Below are positions 56,435 through 64,000 of a stretch of 64,000 nt of DNA, one piece after another (the first letter of the stretch is position 1; each line of letters opens with the position of its first letter). The notes beneath the pieces are model-generated. The model had not been told where the DNA came from. It saw nothing but the letters and a program-made list of their open reading frames with translations, and searched no databases. Source of the DNA: Morella rubra. Taxonomy: Eukaryota; Streptophyta; Magnoliopsida; Fagales; Myricaceae. The DNA lies in assembly GCA_003952965.2 (NCBI GenBank), contig CM025855.1:13893833-13957832 (forward strand). The letters are read 5' to 3'. The translations under genes were made by a program, and so were the position numbers.

Positions 56435-56437
56435 GCA

Positions 56438-57527
56438 TTGACTGTCTCCTCAGGTAAATCTTCCTCTTGGTTTATTGACTCAGCCTGTTGCAATCATATG
56501 ACTTCTGATCCTTCTCTCCTATTTGATAAACAATCTTTACATCCTGTACCTGTCATCTACACTGCTGATGGTTCCTATATGTCTGTCAATCATGTTGGCT
56601 CTATTTCTACATCTACTCTTTCCATTCCTGACAAATATCACGTTCCTAAATTGTCTCTCAATCTCCTTTCTGTTGGTCAACTTGTTGAGCATGGTCTTAT
56701 CCTAACCTTTTCTAACAAAGGATGTGATGTGCAGGATCAGAAGACGGGCCAGCTAGTTGGGACAGGCCGTAAAGTTGGTCGCCTTTTTGAGCTTTCGTTC
56801 CTGCATGTTCCACGTTCATGTTTTTTTTCGTCTCTTGCAGCCTCTGTCTCTTCCAGTCTTTGGCACTCTCGTCTCGGTCATGCTTCTTTACCTCGTGTTC
56901 AGTCTCTGGCTTCTAATGGTCACTTAGGACGCGTCGATTTTGACTCTTTTGATTGTGTTTCTTGTCAAATGGGAAAACAAAAGGCCTTACCATTTAATAA
57001 TAGTGCCTCTTTATCCTCTGCCCCTTTTGATCTTGTTCATTCTGATGTTTGGGGACCTGCCCCTATTCCTAGTCAGGGGGGGTCTCGTTACTTTGTTATA
57101 TTTATTGATGATTATTCTCGTTACACATGACTTTATCTCTTACATGATCGATCTGAGTTATTACGTGTTTTTCGTGACTTTAAACAGATGATAAAAACTC
57201 AGTTCAACCGCACAATCAAAATTTTTCTTCCGATAACGCCATGGAGTATACATCTGTCTCTTTTCTTAACACCCTCAAAGAAGATGGCACTTTGTCTCAT
57301 CGCTCTTGTCCATATACTTCCCAACAAAATGGGCGTGCTGAACGTAAGCATCTCCATATTCTCAACACTGTAAGATCTCTTCTCATCTCTGCCCAACTCC
57401 CTAAATCATTCTGGGGCGAAGCTACTCTTACAGCTGTTCATGTCATTAATCGCATTCCTTCTCCTACCACTTCTAATCAAACTCCTTATGAGCTTCTACA
57501 TGGAAAGGTACCAATTATTCTCTCTTG
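56438..57527 (+). pseudogene. Copia protease and integrase, with stop and frameshift
   Basis: Protease: Trp-Phe-Ile-Asp-Ser-Ala-Cys-Cys-Asn-His-Met-Thr, with Asp-Ser-Ala where catalytic Asp-Ser/Thr-Gly is usual, as in many plant copia relatives. Integrase: His-Ser-Arg-Leu-Gly-His and Cys-Val-Ser-Cys-Gln-Met-Gly-Lys zinc site, His-Ser-Asp-Val-Trp-Gly-Pro (first Asp) and Phe-Ile-Asp-Asp-Tyr-Ser-Arg. A TGA at 57128 replaces Trp. The frame then shifts and resumes with Gln-Gln-Asn-Gly-Arg-Ala-Glu-Arg-Lys-His (catalytic Glu) and Trp-Gly-Glu-Ala at 57241-57527. Confidence 0.85.
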
Positions 57528-57939
57528 AAAATTTTTGGTTGTGCCTGTTTTGTATTACTGCCACCTCATGAACGTACCAAACTTAACCTCTTCTCATCTA
57601 TGTTGTTTCCTCGGTTATGGGATTGAACACAAAGGTTATCGCTGTTATGATCCTATAACCCAGCGTCTCCGTGTCTCCCGTCATGTTCAGTTTTGGGAAC
57701 ATAAGTTATTCACCAGTATGTCTCCCTTCCCAAACACTTCTTCATCTCTCTCTCCTGTTTTTTTTTTACTCTAGTATAGATATTTCTTTCTTCTGATGCA
57801 GGTGTTGAAAGCTCCTTAAGAGACCATCTAGCGCCAATTCCTTCAGAGTCTGGAACGTCGCCTGATCGTCATCACTCCTGATTCCACACCCACTTCAGAT
57901 ATTCGTCGAACTATCGCGTAAAGCCCCTCCTCTATCTTA

Positions 57940-59430
57940 ATGATTTTCATTGATTATTCTCGTTACACATCTTTGATTTCGTTGATCGTCTCGAGGTATG
58001 GGAAGCCACTCATTGTAAGATTTTATCTTGTTCATCAATACCTCTGTCCCATCTATTCGCATCTTCTTCCCAAATTTCGTAATGCCCACCTTGCTTTTTT
58101 GGCCAACCGATACAACTGCGCTAGTGAAGTTTCAGTTGGAATCTAAGTTGTATCAGATGCATCAAAGCCTGGCCAATCTATTGCTGAGTTTCACTCTCAG
58201 GTGAGTAGTATCTGGGATCAACTCTCTCAAGCTGATCGATGCTAAGTCTGCTGTCTTTTCTGAGGGATCAATTCATTTTATGATGCGTATTCGGGATGAT
58301 TTTGAGATCTTTGCTTCATCAGTGTTGCTCTTACTGAGCTCATTTTCTCATCTTTCATAGCATTTCCACTCTGGGAATTTCTGCTGCTGCGCTTATGTTA
58401 TAGCTATCGTGCAGCTCTCGAAAATGGTTCTAACTGCATTGAAGGTGGTTTATTGACTCAGAATCATCAGGGGCTGATGGTTCGTCTGTCTCTTGGCTCT
58501 GATATCAGTTCTCTCTCAATCTAACTTGTTGAGCATGGTCTTAGGGTGATCAGGATTCAGGCCGTAGTAGATGTTCTTCAATCTGTCAGTCTCAAGCTTC
58601 TTTAAGTAATGGTACTTATTTTTGACTCTCTTGTCATTTACGTGCGATCTAATGAATTAGTCTACCTCGGTTTATCTCTTACATGAATCTCACTTTAAAC
58701 AGATGGATAACGCCATGGAGTATACATCTGTCTCTTTTCTTAACACCCTCAAAGAAGATGGCACTTTGTCTCATCGCTCTTGTCCATATACTTCCGATGG
58801 GCGTGCTGAACGTAAGCATCTCCATATTCTCAACACTGTAAGATCTCTTCTCATCTCTGCCCAACTCCCTTCATTCTGGGGCGAAGCTACTCTTACAGCT
58901 GTTCATGTCATTAATCGCATTCCTTCTCCTACCACTTCTAACAAACTCCTTATGAGCTCTACATGAAAGGTACCCAATTATTCTCTCTTGAAAATTTTTG
59001 GTTGTGCCTGTTTTGTATTACTGCCACCTCATGAACGTACCAAACTTAACCTCGTTCTCATCTATGTTGTTTCCTCGGTTATGGGATTGAACACAAAGGT
59101 TATCGCTGTTATGATCCTATAACCCAGCGTCTCCGTGTCTCCCGTCATGTTCAGTTTTGGGAACATAAGTTCTTCACCAGTATGTCTCCCTTCCCAAACA
59201 CTTCTTCATCTCTCTCTCCTGTTTTTTTTACTCTAGTATAGATAATTCTTTCAATTCTGATGCAGGTGTTGAAAGCTCCTTAAGAGACCATCTAGCGCCA
59301 ATTCCTTCAGAGTCTGGAACGTCGCCTGATCCAGTCATCACTCCTGATTCCACACCCACTTCAGATATTCGTCGAACTACTCGCGTAAGAGCCCCTCCAT
59401 CTCATCTTAATGATTTTCATTGTTTTTCTG
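57940..59430 (+). repeat. Second, deletion-riddled copy of gag-integrase
   Basis: 57966-58350 aligns with gag at 55632-56100; 58350-58700 contains only short matches in order to 56100-57236; and 58703-59430 matches 57236-57955 almost base for base. The junction is preceded by a short piece, ATTATTCTCGTTACACA (57954-57970), also present at 57113-57128. The copy differs from the first mainly by many short gaps, often 1-15 nt, with few substitutions. The 3' end of the first copy (57780-57950) shows the same kind of gaps relative to the second. The mechanism is not known; see findings. Confidence 0.8.
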
Positions 59431-60113
59431 CTATTGCCACTCTTCATGAGCCTCGTAGTTATCATGAAGCTAGTTCTGACCCTCTTTGGCAAAAAGCTAT
59501 GTCTGATGAACTCAGGCTCTTCACAAAACTCGTACATGGGACTTGGTCGATTTGCCTCCTTGTAAGTCTACAGTTGGATGCAAGTGGGTGTACAAGATTA
59601 AGACACGCGCTGATGGGTCGGTTGAACGCTACAAAGGTCTTGAGCACCCACCTCAGAAGGTTTGCCGTCTTCGTAAGGCTCTTTACGGTCTCAAGCAGTC
59701 TCCTCGTACTTGGTTTTCCACGTTCAGTTCAGTTATGGCTCAGCAGGGTTTCACTCCCAGTGCCTATGATTCTGCCTTGTTCATCCGTCAGTCTAAGAAT
59801 GGTATTGTTCTCCTCTTACTTTATGTTGATGACATGGTTATTACCGGTGATGATCTTTCTGGCATTCAGGCACTTCAGCGGTTCCTTAGTCAGTAGTTTG
59901 AGATGAAAGATTTGGGTTCTTTAAGTTATTTCTTAGGTCTTAGGTGTCCTCTTGTTCCGATGGATATTATCTTTCTCAAGCTAAGTATGCATCTGAACTC
60001 TTGTCTCGTGCTGGATTGACTGATAGTAAGACTGTTGATAGTCCTCTGGAGACAAATGTCAAACTTCTTCCCAGCGAGGGCGCCTCTTAGATAATGCCAC
60101 GCTCTATCGACAA
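59430..60113 (+). pseudogene. Copia reverse transcriptase with core deletion
   Basis: The segment begins with Trp-Gln-Lys-Ala-Met-Ser-Asp-Glu-Leu, then Gly-Cys-Lys-Trp-Val-Tyr-Lys-Ile-Lys and Val-Glu-Arg-Tyr-Lys. It then jumps near 59640 straight to Val-Cys-Arg-Leu-Arg-Lys-Ala-Leu-Tyr-Gly-Leu-Lys-Gln. The intervening stretch, which should carry the Met-Asp-Val-Lys-x-Ala-Phe-Leu motif and the first catalytic Asp, is missing. The Tyr-Val-Asp-Asp-Met pair is retained at about 59822-59836. RT without the first Asp cannot copy RNA. Confidence 0.85.
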
Positions 60114-60773
60114 TTGGTTGGTAGTCTCATCTACCTCACGGTGACTCGTCCTGACATTTCCTATGCCGTCACCTTAGTCAGCCAATTTATGCATTCTCCT
60201 TGCTTTACTCACTATGCCGCTGTTCTCCAGATTCTTCGGTATGTCAAGGGGACTTTGTTTCATGGGCTTCATTTTTCTGCTCACTCCTCGTTGGATCTTC
60301 AGGCATACTCTGATGCTGATTGGGCAGGAGATCCCACTGATCGTCGCTCCACCACTGGATATTGTTTCTTGCTCGACACATCTCTTATCTCGTGGAAAAG
60401 TAAGAAACAGATTGTTGTCTCTCGTTCCAGTACGGAAGCTGAATATCGTGCCTTGGCTGATACTACCTCAGAACTCTTGTGGCTTCGGTGGTTATTGCAC
60501 GATATGGGTGTTCTTTTTTATGATAGTTCCCCTCTTCATTGTGACAACACGAGTGCCATTCAGATTGCTCACAATGATGTCTTTCATGAGCGCACAAAAC
60601 ATATTGAAATCGACTGTCATTTCATTCGTCATCATATCAAGCAAGATACTCTTCGCTTGCATCTTGTTCCTTCTACATATCAGCTCGCTGATATCTTCAC
60701 CAAGGCTTATCCTCCTGGACGTCATCAAGATTTAGTTGGCAAACTCAAGTTAGCATCTTCGCTCCCACCTTGA
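60114..60773 (+). CDS. Copia RNase H domain, open
   Basis: A 219-codon frame, uninterrupted to the TGA at 60771, contains Tyr-Ser-Asp-Ala-Asp-Trp-Ala-Gly, Ser-Ser-Thr-Glu-Ala-Glu-Tyr-Arg-Ala-Leu, Cys-Asp-Asn-Thr-Ser-Ala, and Thr-Lys-His-Ile-Glu-Ile-Asp-x-His-Phe-Ile, the conserved RNase H residues, followed by Ala-Asp-Ile-Phe-Thr-Lys. It would degrade the RNA strand during reverse transcription. It is the best preserved domain here but is cut from RT by frame changes. Confidence 0.85.
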   Translation: MVGSLIYLTVTRPDISYAVTLVSQFMHSPCFTHYAAVLQILRYVKGTLFHGLHFSAHSSLDLQAYSDADWAGDPTDRRSTTGYCFLLDTSLISWKSKKQIVVSRSSTEAEYRALADTTSELLWLRWLLHDMGVLFYDSSPLHCDNTSAIQIAHNDVFHERTKHIEIDCHFIRHHIKQDTLRLHLVPSTYQLADIFTKAYPPGRHQDLVGKLKLASSLPP

Positions 60774-60786
60774 GTTTGAGGGGGGG

Positions 60787-61008
60787 TGTTAGTATATTTT
60801 CCATATTTCCTATATCTTCCTGAATCAGGACGATATTCTCATATCAAGAAGATTGTGATTTGTGATTTGTAATTATGCTGTTGATTCTGATTACTTTGTA
60901 TAGCTCTCTCCCTCCTCCTATAAAAGGACGGATCATTGTATAGGTATAATACATCTCCGAATATACAAAGCATTCTCTATTCTCTCTGTTCTTTCTACTA
61001 TTTCAACA
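60787..61008 (+). repeat. 3' LTR
   Basis: 222 bp, lacking the 42-bp hairpin of the 5' LTR and otherwise different at four positions. TATAAAAGG lies near 60919. A purine tract ending at 60786 and the TTAGT duplication at 61009-61013 bracket it. Confidence 0.92.
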
Positions 61009-61398
61009 TTAGTCACAACTCACAAGGTCGTCTGTGGATCAAGTTGACTGCTAGCTCTTCGGGTCCCAATACTGATTTATAAAAGACGAGTCACTTAGTT
61101 GACTTTAAGTTCTACCCCCAACTCCGCCAATTAGGCCAGCTTGTTAATTTATATGGACTTTAGAGCTTTTGACTTGTGACCCAGCAACTTATACTACCAA
61201 GTTCATAGCTTCAACGGCGTCCATCTCTGCATCATTGGAAGTCAACCAAGGAAAGGAGTCTGCTTTAAGCTTTAGGTATCTTCCTCTTTCTCTCTAAGGT
61301 TGTATGTTCCTAATAATGATCATCTTTTATATGTTTCCTTCGTGAGTCAACGCTATCTAATTGCAACTGCGCTCTTGAGTTTTTTTGAGAATATTATA

Positions 61399-61609
61399 GC
61401 TATGTTTGGTTTGGTCTTAACAAATTTTCAAAAATTTTCCACAATTATTTTTTCATAAATTCCAATAATTTTTTACAAACTCTCAAAACTTTTTACAAAC
61501 TCCAACAACTTTTAACAAACTTTTCATCAATCCCAAGAGAATCTATAGCTACACTACCTCTAAAAAAAACAAATACAAAAAATGTTTTCAAAACTAAACC
61601 AAACATAGC
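61399..61609. mobile_element. MITE with GCTATGTTTGGTTT inverted ends
   Basis: The left end GCTATGTTTGGTTTGGT and the right end AAACTAAACCAAACATAGC are inverted copies over 14 bp. The interior is AT-rich with repeated CAAACTC/CAACTTTT blocks and no coding sequence. Total about 211 bp. The duplication is unclear (TA-rich flanks), so the superfamily cannot be assigned. Confidence 0.6.
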
Positions 61610-61866
61610 CTAAATGGTCATTATGATTTTCTCATGTTTGACTACGTACGTTAGACTGAATGATTAGAATTCTTGTTATAAAAAAAATGGTCATTATAAT
61701 TGATTTTTTTTTTTTTTTTAAAAAAGGCTTAGAATTCTTGTCATTATGATTGATTTTCTTTCTATAATTTCAGTTTTTCGAGTCAATTTTTAGCTTAACT
61801 CTTGCTGAATGAAGTTTAATTTTAATTTTGTGTGATTCATTGCACATATAAGACGAAAATAAACAC
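61610..61866. other. No gene seen
   Basis: AT-rich sequence with an imperfect repeat of GAATTCTTGT(T/C)AT near 61669 and 61732, and T-runs. Confidence 0.35.
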
Positions 61867-63770
61867 ATGCCGAAGAGGAAAGATACATTTTTGGAGCATG
61901 CGGAGAATTTAAAGAATGGCTGGTTTCAATGTAAGTATTGCAAGAATGATTTTGTTGGAGGTATTTCAAGGATTAAGTTGCATTTGTCTGGGCATAGAGG
62001 TCGTGACAACAAAATTTGCAAAAAAGTCCCTAAAGCTATTCAGAAAGAAGTAGTAGAAGCACTTAACACTCTCAATGAGAAAGCTAAATGTTTGGGAGCA
62101 TCAAATCCCATGCTAAAGAGTGCCAAGTTTCCAATTCTCACATCATCATCGCACAATATTTCAAATGTACATATGGAAGAGCATCAACTTAGAGTGGATA
62201 AACAATTGGCAAAATTGTTTATCTCGGAGGGCATTTGTTCTAACACACTTTAATCACCTTTCTTGATTGATTTTGTGAAAGGCATTGTTGAATATGGCCC
62301 TGGCTATGAACTACGAAGATATTTAACTCTGCAATCACAACTGATACCAGATATCTCAAAGCAAGTTATGGAATACGTTGAGAATGTAAAAAAATATGCT
62401 ATTAACATGGGCTGTACTGTATTAGATAGCATGGAATGGATTCATGGGATCTCTCGAAACTCTATAGAAAGGAGTAATATCTTTCAGTATACATCAAGAA
62501 GCGTGGCATGCTTGAAGTCATACAACCGAGAACCAGAGTGTTTGGATACAACAATATTGACATCCATAATTGAGTCAGTAGGGCCTAAGAATATTCTGCA
62601 AATTATCTTTAATCTTGATTGGTATCCAAATGTTACGGGAATGTTAATGTATAAGAAGATGCTTTCCAAAGAGTATCCTTGGATATGCGTGGCTTATTGT
62701 GCTGCTCAGGTCATTGAATGGCTCATGGATAAGCTAGTTTATTGTGCTGCTCAGGCCATCTTAATTGTATAATTCGTAGTGTCTTTGATCTACAAGTATG
62801 ATATTGAAGTATCATTGAGAAGAGTCGAGACACTTAGACGCGGAGAGCGTAACAATAGGAATTCTTATTATTTGCTCAAAGCGCTTCTAGAGGTTGAGGA
62901 CGAATTAAAATGCTTACAAACATCTATAGCACTATTGTCTAGCGATTCCATGAAGTTGCTTGAAGATGAGCAGAAAGAAGAATATTTGCCACGAGCAAAA
63001 TTTATTGATTACATCATTCCTTGTAAAGAGTTTTGGAGTCGAGCAAAAGTGATAGAACAAATTTTGCTACCACTGTTTCAAACTCTGTGTCTAGTTGAGG
63101 GTATTGGCTCAACATCAAGATACGTGTATGAAATGATGGAAAGGGCAACAGACACAATTGAGAAATGTTGTGATAGTAATTGTGCCCTTTATGAATATTT
63201 ATGGCCAAAGATAAATAGAGCACGAAAAAGATATTATCCATCCAATGCAAGCAGCTGCTGCTTTTTTAAATCCTACTTACATGTGTTCTAAGAATTTCAA
63301 GGAGAAAGATGAAATGATGGAAGGCATAAACTATCTTCTAGAATTTATGGTCGCGGAAGAAGAAAAAGTAAGTTTCATGTAGGAATTCCAACAATACCGT
63401 ACGAAAGTGTCGAGCCTGTTTAAAGCTCAAGCTAAGATAATGCTTAAAACATCCCATCCTCGTGAGTTGACCATCATCTATATCTTTTGTTTATTTTCTT
63501 TTCCATAATTATTTTATACATGTACATTTATTAATTTGTTTCCCTCGGTTTGTGTAGGCATATGGAGGGACTATTGCGGGAAGCACTTGCCTATATTACA
63601 AAAATATGTCTTTTGGCAACTTTGTAGTACTACATTGTGCAGGCAGCACCGATAGACGCTTGATAATTTTGATGATCCTAATCTGACAACATTTCGTAAG
63701 GTCAAGACAAGCATGATGGGAAGGTTTAAACATCTAGAAACACAAATGTTGGATCCTATTTTGAGTGATT
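61867..63770 (+). pseudogene. hAT transposase (BED finger, DUF659), degraded
   Basis: From the ATG at 61867: Met-Pro-Lys-Arg-Lys-Asp, then the BED finger Cys-Lys-Tyr-Cys-x(n)-His-Leu-Ser-Gly-His. After an in-frame TAA at 62251 the same frame goes on to the DUF659 region (Asp-Ser-Met-Glu-Trp-Ile-His-Gly). A second in-frame TAA lies at 62770. An open stretch to 63291 covers the helical and RNase H-like part (Ser-Arg-Tyr-Val-Tyr-Glu-Met-Met). A frameshift near 63240 leads to His-Pro-Met-Gln-Ala-Ala-Ala-Ala-Phe-Leu-Asn-Pro, and a GTGAGT...GTAG intron-like gap (63461-63557) precedes a last degraded part. The enzyme would excise and insert DNA. It is dead. No termini were found. Confidence 0.75.
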
Positions 63771-64000
63771 AGGATGAAGATGATTCCTTTTGAGTGACTT
63801 GAACCTTCTGATAATTATCGTTGTTATTCTATTTGTATTGTTTTCTAGTATTCTATTTATTTGTAACTTGCAAAACAAAATTCTTTTTGTATTTTTGCTG
63901 ATACTTTTATCTGCCCCTGTAAAAAAATATTGATTTTTATTGACCACTATTATCCCTAACTAACTTTAATTAAGTCCCCTAATTTTCATGGACCAATTCA
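63771..64000. other. No gene seen
   Basis: AT-rich sequence; possibly the 3' flank of the hAT relic. Confidence 0.35.

Larger units (their letters stand above)
54271..61008 (+). mobile_element. Copia LTR retrotransposon, structurally complete, 6.7 kb
   Basis: Two LTRs, 54271-54534 (264 bp) and 60787-61008 (222 bp), both start TGTTAG and end TTTCAACA. The 5-bp duplication TTAGT is at 54266-54270 and 61009-61013. A primer-binding site TGGTATCAGAGCC (initiator-Met tRNA complement) starts at 54535. A polypurine tract ending GAGGGGGG precedes the 3' LTR. The gene order gag, protease, integrase, RT, RNase H is copia. The LTRs differ by four substitutions and one 42-bp segment. The interior has stops, a missing piece of RT and a large decayed duplication, so the copy cannot encode a full polyprotein. 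Confidence 0.95.

Overview
The window is nuclear DNA of a flowering plant, almost certainly a eudicot and probably a woody one (the last point is a tentative inference from the type of CACTA accessory proteins and LTR families). The evidence is AT-rich sequence with GT-AG introns, a plant-type AP-5 complex beta subunit exon, and plant-specific transposon classes throughout. I see one credible host gene, one F-box relic and two unidentified coding-like relics. The rest is mostly nested and decayed transposable elements. No rRNA, tRNA gene, CRISPR array or bacterial-style operon was seen.

Layout. 1-1.1 kb: two unidentified coding-like relics. 1.9-2.25 kb: a 5'-truncated LINE tail with a 14-bp target duplication. 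3.48-4.92 kb (minus): first exon of the AP-5 beta subunit gene; the rest of the gene is not visible. 5.2-6.4 kb: a Ty1/copia-type LTR about 300 bp upstream of that start codon. 6.7-27.8 kb: a minus-strand copia element interrupted by a solo LTR (8039-25368, 5-bp duplication AAAGT), which is itself interrupted by a 15-kb CACTA (En/Spm) transposon (9471-24500), which in turn carries another solo-LTR-like unit (18933-21991). 28.3-29 kb: F-box pseudogene. 29.5-31.2 kb: 5' end of a hAT element. 32.4-38.8 kb (minus): a second copia element, interrupted by another solo-LTR-like unit. 38.8-43.5 kb: LTR remnants and a Tat-type gypsy RNase H relic. 44.7-46.9 kb (minus): Athila/Tat-type gypsy pol. 46.9-50.7 kb: a 3.8-kb LTR. 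52.3-53.7 kb (minus): Mutator-like transposase relic. 54.27-61.01 kb (plus): a copia element complete at both ends (LTRs, PBS, PPT, TTAGT duplication) with a rearranged interior. 61.4 kb: a MITE. 61.87-63.77 kb: a degraded hAT transposase.

How it fits together. The elements do not form a shared pathway; the structure is a record of successive insertions. The most informative points are the exact nested-insertion order around 8-25 kb, the two-ended CACTA element with dense palindromic subterminal motifs, and the 54-61 kb copia element. In that element the LTRs differ at only four aligned positions, yet the interior contains a second, deletion-riddled copy of gag to integrase. That could be real structural decay or an uncorrected long-read assembly artefact.
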